64,000 nt of DNA from Blumeriella jaapii (taxonomy: Eukaryota > Ascomycota > Leotiomycetes > Helotiales > Drepanopezizaceae): positions 1,178,001 through 1,242,000 of the forward strand of contig VWND01000001.1 of assembly GCA_009599575.1 (NCBI GenBank). The letters are read 5' to 3'. The notes beneath the pieces are model-generated. The model saw nothing but the letters and a program-made list of their open reading frames with translations. It searched no databases and was not told the DNA's origin. The translations under genes and the position numbers were made by a program. How positions within the stretch are numbered: position 1 is the first letter of the stretch; every line of letters starts with the position of its first letter. Of this stretch, positions 36,314 to 45,669 are shown one piece after another.

Positions 36314-36412
36314 CATACACATACAACACACATACAACACACATACAACACACATACAACACACATACAACATACATACAACATAAATACAACATACACA
36401 TATACACACATA
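36314..36412. repeat. ACATACAAC minisatellite
   Basis: Copies of CACATACAACA alternate with shorter CATACAA units over about 100 bases. Confidence 0.85.
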
Positions 36413-36492
36413 CAGTAAGTAACTAAGTAAACCACCGACCACCCCTCCCACCCTCATGCTCAACCAAGCGAAAGCTTAATAAAGCATGAACG

Positions 36493-36556
36493 GTACAATA
36501 CAATACAATACAATACAATACAACACAATACAATACAATAATACAACACAACACAG
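36493..36556. repeat. (ACAAT)n pentamer array
   Basis: About twelve pentamers, mostly ACAAT with ACAAC variants. Confidence 0.9.
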
Positions 36557-36571
36557 TAAAATACAGTAGCT

Positions 36572-36585
36572 CCCCCCCCCCCCCC
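36572..36585 (+). repeat. C14 homopolymer
   Basis: Fourteen C in a row. Confidence 0.9.
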
Positions 36586-36780
36586 TCTCTCACTTCCCCT
36601 CAAAAACACCACACAAAAACACACACGTCAGAAAAGTCGAAAAGAAAAAGCAAATAAAAATTGAAAGACCCCGAAACCCCGAAAAGAAAGGGTAGAAAAG
36701 AAAAAGGTTCAAGTGATAGATACCCTCTGTATTATGTACGTATTCTTACACAGTATATACATACATACATACATACAGTC

Positions 36781-36862
36781 GTATGTACAGTACAGTACTG
36801 TGTGTACATACCTATGTACATACCTTACCTTATGTACAGTACATACAGTACATACAGTATGT
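36781..36862. repeat. CTGTA/TACAG pentamer cluster
   Basis: GTACAGTACAGTAC-like text mixes with ACATAC units. Confidence 0.8.
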
Positions 36863-36900
36863 AAAGCAGACCCCTCCTCTCCCCCTCTCTCCCCCTCTCT

Positions 36901-36928
<28 letters not shown>
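36901..36928 (+). repeat. C28 homopolymer
   Basis: Twenty-eight C in a row, flanked on the left by CCCCCTCTCT copies. Confidence 0.9.
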
Positions 36929-36931
<3 letters not shown>

Positions 36932-37137
36932 CTCTCCCCCACTCTACTCTCACAGCACACAGCACAGCACAGCACAGCAGCACACCACACCCCATCGCAA
37001 ACCAAACACAGAACAAACAAACAAACGTGGGGGGTAAGAAAAAAGTCAAAAGTCAAAAGTCAAAAGTCCAAAGTCCAAAGTCGAAATCCGCACCGCCGCA
37101 CCGCCGCACTCACTACTCTTCTACATAGGTAGGTATA

Positions 37138-37195
37138 TACAGTACATACAACGCAGTACAGTACAGTACGTACATACAATGCAGTACGTACACAC
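37138..37195. repeat. CTGTA/TACAG pentamer cluster
   Basis: GCAGTACAGTACAGTAC and related pieces directly before the polypurine tract. Confidence 0.75.
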
Positions 37196-37311
37196 CGTGG
37201 GCGCAGCATCATTATCAGCGAGCAGCGAGCAGCGGAGCCGCACAGCCACGCGGCTTTGCTTTTCTTTTGTGATTACCAAGCAGAAAAAACGAAGAAAAGA
37301 AGCAAAAGAAT

Positions 37312-37491
37312 GGAAAGAAGAAGAAGAAAAAAGAAAGAAAAGAAGAAGAAGAAAAAAGAAAGAAAGAAGGAGCAAAGAAAAAAGGAAGAAAGAAGGAAGA
37401 AAAAAAAGAGAAGAAGAAGAAGAAAGAGAAGAAAGAAAAAAGAAAAGAAAGAAAAAAGGAAGAAAAAAAAGAAAAAAGAAAAGAAAGAAAA
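37312..37491 (+). repeat. Polypurine (A/G) tract
   Basis: 180 bases of A and G with one interruption (C at 37373), leaving 118 uninterrupted purines. Mostly GAA and GAAA units. Confidence 0.92.
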
Positions 37492-37526
37492 TCCCACGAT
37501 CCCGACTCTTGGAATCGGGAGCTAGT

Positions 37527-37590
37527 GTACTGTACTGTAGGTACTGTACTGTACTGTAGGTAGGTGGGTAGGTAGTGTAGGTACTGTACC
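37527..37590. repeat. CTGTA pentamer and GGTA array
   Basis: TGTACTGTACTGTAGGTACTG-type text followed by GTAGGTAGG. Confidence 0.8.
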
Positions 37591-37696
37591 TAGTGAAGGG
37601 GGGGAAGGGAAGGGAAGGAAAAAAAAAAGGGGTCGCCGATCCCTGTTGTTGTTGTTCGGAGAGCGGCGGCACTTGGCAGATGAGGCAGGCTGTGTA

Positions 37697-37790
37697 CCTA
37701 CCTACTGTACTGTACAGTACAAACAGTACAATACCTATGCATGCATGTACATAACAACGGTACTGTACCTGGGTAGGTACTGTACACGCG
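37697..37790. repeat. CTGTA/TACAG pentamer cluster
   Basis: Includes a direct CTGTACTGTACAGTACA inverted arrangement. Confidence 0.8.
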
Positions 37791-38032
37791 GAGTAGGGAA
37801 GATGCCAGTCAACCGAAAAAGATGGCCAAGTCCAGCAAGGTGTTCCGCAGCAGAGGGAAACAGGTCGAAGGCACAAAAGGTCTTCATATTAATCTACGGT
37901 TTTTGTGAATGGCGCCGTGCCCAAACCAAGGCATCATACATACAGTGTATCCGGTGCCGCCAGCCTCTCCCATCAATCCCAACCCTATTCCCCAAACCCC
38001 CACTCACATGCTTGGCCGGCGAAAGAGGGAAA

Positions 38033-38034
<2 letters not shown>

Positions 38035-38074
<40 letters not shown>
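38035..38074 (+). repeat. A40 homopolymer
   Basis: Forty A in a row. Length in the true genome is uncertain. Confidence 0.9.
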
Positions 38075-38077
<3 letters not shown>

Positions 38078-39241
38078 AGAGAAAAGGTGCCAGAAAATCT
38101 CGTAACGTCGTATCCAGCCAACGGTAGTGGTGAACTACCTCTTTTCCCACCCATTCATGCAGAATCAAGAAGCTAACCTCCCTCCCCGCCCAGGCCATGC
38201 CAGTCAAACGACCTCCAAGATGAACCAGACCTTCCACGCAGGGAACGGCCGGCGAAAGAATCGACATATACCCATGACAAAGCAAAAAACCGCGAAAACA
38301 GAAAGCCCCAGATGTGCGAGAAAAGCGCAAGGATCCTTTTGTATAACAACCCACCCCGCTGAACGACCAGATCTCTCCCATACACGCACGCGGCTCGTTT
38401 TCTTTCCACCGCTACCCGCAACATGCGCACAGTTTGGTGCTACTGAATAGATGGCCCGCCAAGTTTCCTGGCCATGTCCACCCAACCTGTAGCGCCAAAC
38501 TTGAAACAATTTGAAAAAGAGTCCGCAAAGCAAAGCATTTTTCGTCCCAGTATCCCATGTCCTTTTTTTTTTTTGGTGCGTGCCCGGCCGGGAATAGAAG
38601 ATTCAAATTTCAACCGTTGTACAAGAAAAGGAAAAAAAAAGTCTCGAAGAACACCAAAGAGAAAAAAAGGTAAAGAGAAGAAAAAAGCCAGCGAGCCGCC
38701 TAATTACAAGTCCCTGGTGGCGAAACCCGAGAAACTCGTCAGCCCATGCGGCTACTGTACGAAGATCCAGCAAGTCTAGAGTGAAGAAATTCGTGAATGT
38801 GCCAACAACAAAAACGACCCAGAGAGCAATTATGTCCCGCAAAAAAAGACAACGTACCGCCCCCCCCTCAAAGAACCCAATAACACCGGACTGATGATCC
38901 GCCCAGTCTTCCTGCCATCCGATTTGGAAAGGCCGGGAGGGAAAGGAAAATTCTAAATTCGCTGATGCAACGCCGAATGACAAACCAAGGGAAATCGTGA
39001 GATCGAGGCAGCCTCCGTGTGGACAACGGGCGCACGCAACTCGAGATCGTAATTGGGGTGTATCCGGATGCGCAATTAACTTTTGGTGTGAAGCCCCGGT
39101 GGGAACAACACCGGGGCCCGAGATGCGCGCTGAAGGGAAAAAATGCAATGAACTTTTTTCTCGATGCGCTAGGCAAAGAGGAGAAGTGGCTCTCCAGATG
39201 GTCGTGTGTCGGTTGCGAGTGAAGAAAAAAGCGACGCCCAC

Positions 39242-40264
39242 TCATCCGGCAACGATTGGTTGGCCATAACCAATGTTCATGAAGTATGGTTGTTGCTTGG
39301 TGTGCATGCTGCAACCGCGGAGGCAGTCGGCAGGACTGTGATCCCAAATGTTGACGTAGTGCCCGTAGTGGTTGCCGTATGGCGTGAACGGCGTGAGCTG
39401 TGGCGCAACTTGAGGGGGCACATACGCGGGGTGGTTCTGGGGTTGGTAAGATCTCGAGACTTGATTGTACACGGCCCAATCGTTCCAACGAGGGGCTCCG
39501 CCCGTGGCACTCATGCTCATGTACTCGGGAGTGTTGAGAGCCGAATCCGGGGCGGACGGAGGCGTGAGCTGGGGCGTCGGATAAGAAGACCAGGTGTTGG
39601 GATCATAGCCGGCATGGTAAGTAGGCTGTGGCCGGTCTCTGGGTGGAGTGGTCTTGGCATAAGCGTTGAAGACCTGAGCGTACGGACGCGCCCTCTGGAC
39701 GTTGGTGTCGATGGGGGCCAGAGGCATCGGGGCCAAACGGTCCAGAGTCGCCTTGCGTTGGAGGTTCTTGGCCGCTCGCCACTCTTCCCAGCTCTGGATC
39801 CAGGCATTGAAGTCCTTGCTCTCGTCGAGGTTCACATACAAATTCCAGTCCATGGCCTCCAACCATTCCTGCTCCCGGGTATTGAGTTCCTTGACCGTGA
39901 TGCCACTGACCTCGGACCACGAGCGGTTCTGGAAGGTGTTGTCATCGAGGAACTTGCTTCCGAGCAGAAGTGCGATTGTCAGCATCCGCCAGACCGATCC
40001 CTCGCCAAGTTTCTCCCCGGGCTTGAGACTGGTGCGTGGCGCAGCCTTGAGAAGATTCATTCGTCTCGCCAGATAGTTCATGCCGAGGAGGATGGTCGTG
40101 CTGGGAAGTCGGGTCGAGGTCAGGAGCCCTTGCACGAACTTGCGGAAGGACGGGGTGACCATCGTGGTGGGCAGCACGATGCGCTGGGCCATGTCGGCGA
40201 TGTATTCCGTCATCTGATCGATCTCATAGTCCAACACGGCACAGACGCCACCGGAAGTCATCAT
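39242..40264 (-). CDS. Clg1-like cyclin (PCL/Pho80 superfamily)
   Basis: Cyclin-box protein expected to bind a Pho85-type kinase. From the Met pair at 40264 it is 340 aa. The cyclin box runs from about 10 to 165: CAVLDYEIDQMTEYIADMAQ, FRKFVQGLLTSTRLPSTTIL, LARRMNLL, WRMLTIALLLGSKFLDDNTF, then the ELNTREQEWLEAMDWNLYV segment that closes the fold. The C-terminal half is Pro/Tyr/Asn-rich and disordered, as in Clg1. The start is uncertain: the same frame stays open for 234 codons further upstream (to 40966) with an ATG at its head, but that part is low-complexity and contains an Asn run made by the TTG microsatellite. I prefer the shorter form. Confidence 0.85.
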   Translation of the reverse strand: MMTSGGVCAVLDYEIDQMTEYIADMAQRIVLPTTMVTPSFRKFVQGLLTSTRLPSTTILLGMNYLARRMNLLKAAPRTSLKPGEKLGEGSVWRMLTIALLLGSKFLDDNTFQNRSWSEVSGITVKELNTREQEWLEAMDWNLYVNLDESKDFNAWIQSWEEWRAAKNLQRKATLDRLAPMPLAPIDTNVQRARPYAQVFNAYAKTTPPRDRPQPTYHAGYDPNTWSSYPTPQLTPPSAPDSALNTPEYMSMSATGGAPRWNDWAVYNQVSRSYQPQNHPAYVPPQVAPQLTPFTPYGNHYGHYVNIWDHSPADCLRGCSMHTKQQPYFMNIGYGQPIVAG

Positions 40265-40868
40265 GCAAAGACGGGTTGCCAGCGGCCGACGGAGACTCGG
40301 ATGAATCTCGGTCGGAAGCAAGAAGGGTCTCCTTGCGTGTGAGTTGACGAAGGTGCGGAGCAAGATGCGAGGTGGCTCGATGCCCCGGAAGCGTGCAAGC
40401 TCGTGCCCAAGGTTCCGACGATCGATGGAGCCGTTTGGCGGCAAGCAGGCGGACGAGCAAGAGCGAGGTTTCTCGAAATTTATTGTGCCATCGATTGGTG
40501 TCGCTGCGGGGAGGAGAGGTTTTTTTCGAGGGACGCAAGCCCGGCGATCCAGAGTAGGCCGGGCACAGGACCCAACAGCCCACGCGCGGTGGAAGCAAGT
40601 GTGTCGACACTTAACCACACCTTCGACTCGAACCGACCATGCGCAGCTGAGGCGGTATCGAGTGTGGATGGGGGGATGTTGTGGGGTTCTTGGGGTTCTC
40701 GCGGTTAGCCTTTGCTTCCGAGATGGAGGGCACGGCCGATTCTGCAACACGAGAGGCCTCGGCGACGAGATTCCAATAAATTGCCTGATGTTTCGCGGAG
40801 ATGGGTCCGGTTTGGGGGCCAGTCGGCGGCTTCCCGGCTTCGCAAGACCGGTCCGAGAGCGCGCGAAA

Positions 40869-40892
40869 TTGTTGTTGTTGTTGTTGTTGTTG
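40869..40892 (+). repeat. (TTG)n microsatellite
   Basis: Eight TTG triplets. Confidence 0.9.
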
Positions 40893-41285
40893 TGATGTAT
40901 GGGGGAGATGCGATGGCGATGTGGTAAAGAGGTCGAGGTGTGCAGAGTGACGGCCGATGTGGTCACACGCCGAGCAGCGCGCCCACGGGTAATGACGAGA
41001 ACACGAGCCTGGGGGACGGCAGGAGGGTGGGCGTGATGGCGATGGCGATGGGGATGACGATGCCTCCTCGTGTTCTTGTGCAGCAGCGGGCCGTAGGAAA
41101 AAAGAAGAGCGAACCTTTATCCGTTTGCAAGCAGGCGATGAAGGTCTGCGCCAGAACGCCGGCCGCTGTCGTCGCGCGATATCCCCCGGGCAGCTTTATC
41201 CTGGTCGGCTGGCGATGTCAAGGAAGGATGGAGGATGCCCGCGCAGAGTGGGTGAAGGCGACCGCCGCCGACGAAGGAACTGCGG

Positions 41286-41380
41286 AAGCGGGCGGAGGAA
41301 AGGAGAAGGAGAAGAGAGGGGAGAGGGGAGAGACGGAGACGGAGAGACGGAGGGACGGAGGGACGGAGAGAAGAGAGTCG
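41286..41380 (+). repeat. GGAGA/GACGG purine-rich imperfect repeat
   Basis: Units such as GACGGAG and GGGACGGAG recur. Confidence 0.7.
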
Positions 41381-41511
41381 AGGATTCGAGGAGTCGAGGC
41401 GTCGAGGATCCGTGGAAGGCGTGATTAGGTAAAGGAAGGAAGATGAGGAAGAGGAAGAGGAGGTGGAGGAGGAGGAGGGGAGGGGAGGGGGAGGGAGGAG
41501 GAGGAGGAGAA

Positions 41512-41572
41512 TGGTGGTGGTGGTGGTGGTGGTGGTGGAGGAGGGCAGAGGGAGAGAGAGAGAGAGAGAGAG
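41512..41572 (+). repeat. (GTG)n followed by (GA)n
   Basis: Nine GTG triplets (41512-41538), then after a short GGA-rich spacer about eleven GA units (41551-41572). Confidence 0.9.
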
Positions 41573-41809
41573 ACGAGAAGGCGTGAATGAAGGAAGAGGA
41601 AGCGAAAAGATGGAGTCCCGCACCGCACCGCACAGCACCGCACTCGCTCGCACCCGCACCGTCCCGGCCTGACTGTACCGTCCTGTTTTTGGGGCCTCGA
41701 AGCCCAAGCCCGAGCCCAACAACAAAGTTCGCAGGCTCGCCTGTGTAGCGGGGCTAGACCCTGAGGGGCGTAGCGGGCGGTGTAGCGGCGGTCGCGAGGT
41801 GTGAGATGT

Positions 41810-41915
41810 CGTCGCGTCTCCCTCGTAGTCGCATCTCGTCGCCTCCGGTCGCATCGAGTCGCATCGAGTCGCCTCTGGTCGCTCTGGTCCCTCTGGTCCC
41901 TCTGGTCGCCTCTCG
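41810..41915. repeat. Degenerate GTCGCATC / TCTGGTC repeats
   Basis: Copies of CGTCGCATC, GCATCGAGTC and TCTGGTCSC follow one another with substitutions. Confidence 0.75.
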
Positions 41916-42377
41916 TCGTCTCTCGCTAGCATCGCGTCCTGTCCGGCCCAGTCCCCCGCACCACTTGGTCGCCGTCGTACTCTCTCTTCTGTCAAGGCCC
42001 CGCCCCATTCGACCTTCGGCTGCTCGGACGGCCCGGCGGCGTCTTCCCGCATCCAGCATCCATCGATCCCTTGACGGCGGAGGAAGTGGACCCCGTCGCG
42101 CGGTGGGTCGGCGTGCAACGTCCGCGACGCGGCCTCAGGCATCCGCCCACTGACGCCCGCATCCTGGCCAGAGGGCACTCGCACTTGCACTTGCACTTGC
42201 ACTTCCCTCCATCGCGCCCGCGCCAAACTGGGAAGTCCTGCCGGTCCCTTTCCCGCGCATGATGCATGATGCATGATGGTCCGCTGAGAAGCACGGTACG
42301 GTACGGTGGAGCCGTGGGATGACCCCAGGATGGGTCACGTGTGGTCAGGTGACAGTGATTTCTGCCCTCGCATCGCT

Positions 42378-42496
42378 GGTACAGTATGTATGTACTGTAC
42401 AGTACAGTACTGTCGTAGACAGCCATCCGGGTGTCAACACGATTGAAGACTTGTCTTACTGTACAGTACTGTATGTACTGTGTACAGTACGTATCA
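42378..42496. repeat. CTGTA/TACAG pentamer cluster
   Basis: Two dense blocks including TACTGTACAGTACTG, which contains the perfect palindrome TACTGTACAGTA. Confidence 0.8.
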
Positions 42497-42945
42497 CCAG
42501 CCTGTGATACCACCAACAGCACATCGCGCTCACCTTCGACGTCCGCTTCGATCGTCCGCATGGGGAACGTATGTCCAGGACTCTGTATAGCACTGTATAG
42601 TACGTCAACTGTACCGTACCACATCGTCGGCCCATTACCTCATGGTGGTGTTAGGGGCCTCCGAGGCCGACCGGTGATGGTGGAGGACTATAAATACCTC
42701 CCAACCTTCCCATTGGTGGGCGGGGGCCAATCCCACTTTCACCGAGACTGGTGGGCCAATGACGAGAGGCGATGGTGCGGTCCATCTCTCCGAAATCTCC
42801 CAACAACGACTGCCTCTAGCTTCATCCCTCCCATCAGATGCGGCGTCGAAGCTTGCCACGCCTCGACCTTCCGGTCCTAGCATGGAGCCGAACCCAGGCC
42901 AATACAGTAAGTACATGACCCGATCTTGCCGCCGCGACCTGTCCT

Positions 42946-43002
42946 GTGTACATACAGTACAGGACATACAGCACAGGACATACAGCACAGTACCGTACTG
43001 TG
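42946..43002. repeat. TACAG/ACAGG pentamer cluster
   Basis: ACATACAGTACAGGACATACAG-like copies, partly a 15-base tandem (ACAGGACATACAGCA). Confidence 0.75.
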
Positions 43003-43630
43003 CTCTGGTTGACCCGAGAAGGGATTCGCATCCCGTAAGCGAGTCGCGAGTCGCCGACGTGTCGTGCTGCGTTAAGGTCGGCTGGACCGACATTTACAGT
43101 ACATACTATACTTACTGTATCTCCATCCGAAAGATCGGCAAATACCTCTGTGTCACGGATCCAAGAAACGATCTGTCGGGCATGTGTCGACCCTCGTCAT
43201 CACGTTCCGTGGCGTATCAACCTTGGTAAATCACGTGTCGACGATAGAAGATCGTGATCTTGATCTTGGAGTGCTACGCTTGGGCCTTTGGTGCTGTGCG
43301 GTGGCAGTACTGTAAGTGTAAGCAAGTGTATGTACTGTACATCCCATCTACTGTGTACAGTATGTACACCGTTACATCAGTATCCCTACCCTCGGTTTTC
43401 CGCCAGACACCAGAAACAAGCCGCGTGGTCTGGGATCCTGCTCCGACTCCGAGACACTCGGGCACGAGAAAGTGGGCGAATCGACCGTTAATTTCCGGTC
43501 CTGGGTCTCGTCACGTGTTTTTTTTTTATAGCGATGTACTATACAGAACGGTGCAGGATCAAAGATATATATATACAAGTCGCACTTCAACCGTCGTCAT
43601 GCCGCTTGTCCATCGCGCATAGATGGAGAT

Positions 43631-43792
43631 ACTGTAGGTACAGTACCGTACCGTACCGTACCGTACAATCCTTACTCACGAGATGCGCACTCGGTTTCCG
43701 CACGCAGAACTGGACAGTACCCATCCTATCATGCTATCTATGTGTTGCATCACGCTTGTACAGTACAGTACTGTACTGTAGGTAGGTAGGTA
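43631..43792. repeat. GTACC/CTGTA pentamer blocks
   Basis: A (CGTAC)n run at about 43643-43667 and a CTGTA run with GTAG repeats at 43758-43792. Confidence 0.75.
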
Positions 43793-44027
43793 GATTAAAA
43801 TCCCCGGCTGAGCACGTCCTATGCCCTACGGGGGGCTGGCGTGGGCTTTGCCCCTCCTGACGTTAATCAATACCATCATCACTATGCTAAGGTACGGACG
43901 GTACGATACATGTGAACTGCGCAGTAGGCGACGCATTGGGAGCCGGCGTTGAAACCTACTGTACCTATTCACTTGAGCCGCTCTCTCCCCCCCCCCCCCC
44001 CCCATTTTTAACCTCTTTCCTCCTTAC

Positions 44028-44119
44028 GCGTATTACTGTACTTACTTACTCACTTACTGTACTTACTACTACTTACTTACTTACTGTACTTACTGTACTG
44101 TACTGTACTGTACTGTGTA
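44028..44119. repeat. CTGTA and TTAC array
   Basis: TTACTTACTCACTTACTG units pass into five CTGTA pentamers at 44090-44117. Confidence 0.85.
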
Positions 44120-44195
44120 CACGGCATGTAGGTATGTATGCAAAAAAAAAAAATAAAAAAAAATGAACAACCCCCCCCCCCACCGGCATGCGCGG

Positions 44196-44196
<1 letters not shown>

Positions 44197-44236
<40 letters not shown>
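44197..44236 (+). repeat. C40 homopolymer
   Basis: Forty C in a row, with an 11-base C run 16 bases upstream and an A8/GAAA stretch downstream. Confidence 0.9.
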
Positions 44237-44238
<2 letters not shown>

Positions 44239-44650
44239 AAAAAAGAAAGAAAGAAAGAGAAACGGAAAGAAGAAGTGATAAATAGGAGAAAAGCAGAAAA
44301 AGTAAACAAAAAAGAAGTAGAAGACATAAATAAATAAACAAAGGAAGGAAGCAAAGAAAGAAGAGAGAAACCCCGACTCGGAAAGTCGGAGCATAGGACA
44401 GCCAACTTCTACACACACATCTACCCATCCCCCTTCTATCCTCGTCCTACTGTACATACCTTTCACCCCTCTTTCCCCCCTCTGCCGTAAGCAAGAGGAG
44501 GGAGGGAGGAGGGCCTCCAAGCGGTTTTCACCTTCTCCGTGTGTGGTACTGTACAGTGCTGTACATCAATCCCATATCCACCACCCTTATATTTAATATA
44601 CTGAGAAGCACCGTATACCGTATGTATATCGGCATCAGACCTGCACCCAT

Positions 44651-44695
44651 ACAGCACAGCACAGCACAGCACAGCACAGCACAGCACAGCACAGC
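44651..44695 (+). repeat. (ACAGC)9 pentamer array
   Basis: Nine perfect ACAGC units; a one-base variant of the ACAGT/TACAG pentamer seen elsewhere. Confidence 0.95.
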
Positions 44696-44741
44696 GGACA
44701 GAGCGAAGAGATCCTTATTTACCCTTCCCTTCCCTTCCCAG

Positions 44742-44761
44742 CCCCCCCCCCCCCCCCCCCC
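44742..44761 (+). repeat. C20 homopolymer
   Basis: Twenty C in a row. Confidence 0.9.
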
Positions 44762-44849
44762 GCGCGTAAACAACCTCCAGATCGATTATCGTATGGCTTC
44801 CTCGCACAAGATGTGAGTGGTGAGGTGCTTACAGTATGCGTGTACACAT

Positions 44850-45013
44850 CAGTACAGTACTGTAAGCTGAGCCGGGACGTACTGTACTGTAGATGCTTGC
44901 TTACTGTAGATGGATGTCTTGCCGCGTACGTGTATTCTCGATGCTAGCTGGCGAGCTGGAAAGGAAGTACAGTATGTACAGTACAGTAGGTACTTACAGT
45001 ACAGTGCTGTAAG
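44850..45013. repeat. CTGTA/TACAG pentamer cluster
   Basis: Three blocks with ACAGTACTGTAAGC and TACAGTATGTACAGTACAG-type text. Confidence 0.8.
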
Positions 45014-45218
45014 CGCGAAGAAGCGCGGGATCCGTGGATAGCAGGGGGCATGCGGGTTGACAACATCTACCTACATACCTACCGATTACTGTAATGGTGG
45101 GAGAGGGAGCAAGGACGACGGGTCATTTTCCCTTTTCCCTTCTCTTCTTTCTTCTTTCTTGAAAGGTAAAACGATGGAGATACCGAAAGGAAAAAAACGG
45201 GGAGAAAGAAAGAAGAAT

Positions 45219-45222
<4 letters not shown>

Positions 45223-45250
<28 letters not shown>
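45223..45250 (+). repeat. (GA)n microsatellite
   Basis: Fourteen GA units. Confidence 0.95.
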
Positions 45251-45669
45251 TAAAAGTCCTAGAACCTAGATGAAACCTAGTGCAACAATGTAAAGTCAAA
45301 TCGACCCAGATAGCCTTTTAATACGTACAGTAAAACGAATTATGCACTGACATTATCCATCGAAAACTTAGAGACCTCCCTTGGCTCATTTTATTCTAAT
45401 ACTCCAGGAAGTGAGTACGCTGTTCATTCCATCCCATTTCTGGGACTCAAAGACGTTCGTGACACTCCCGCACACCGAACCACCGCGGTTCCAGGTGATA
45501 TGCCCGCGTTGCTAGATGATCCACAATCATACAACCGCCTCCATGCGGATGCGGACCTACCCAGCGTAAACAATGGTATTTCCCCTCCCAACGCCCGTAA
45601 CTCCTCGCTTATAACGATGGTCGTCGCCTCGAGCCACGCCCGTTGGCTCTATGATGCACTTCAAGAAGT

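Larger units (their letters stand above)
34770..39241. other. Repeat-rich intergenic desert
   Basis: About 4.5 kb with no supported gene. The left third is ordinary sequence with GAGC and GCTC arrays. From 36.3 kb on it is almost wholly simple sequence: ACATACAAC and ACAAT arrays, C runs, CTGTA clusters, a polypurine tract and a 40-base A run. The last kilobase probably includes the 3' untranslated region of the cyclin gene. Confidence 0.6.
40265..45669. other. Repeat-rich intergenic desert upstream of the cyclin gene
   Basis: About 5.4 kb without a supported gene. It begins with cyclin leader/promoter sequence, continues with TTG, GGA, GTG and GA repeats and degenerate TCTGGTC/GCATCGAGTC copies, then several CTGTA clusters, C runs of 11-40 bases and an ACAGC array. 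The long open frames here are by-products of biased composition. Confidence 0.6.

Noticed and set aside
36314..36556. CRISPR-like or direct-repeat array
   Set aside because: Units are 5-12 bases with no unique spacers; simple-sequence DNA in a eukaryote.
37179..37559. 126-aa Lys/Glu/Arg open frame
   Set aside because: Simply the translated polypurine tract.
39206..40342. 378-aa open frame on the plus strand
   Set aside because: Antisense to the cyclin; codon pattern and protein motifs support the minus strand.
41117..42274. 385-aa open frame on the minus strand
   Set aside because: Made of GA, GGA and GTG repeat translations (Ser/Pro/His runs); no domain.
43010..43045. Possible tRNA B-box (GGGATTCGCATCCC)
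   Set aside because: No matching A-box, acceptor stem or anticodon arm can be folded around it.
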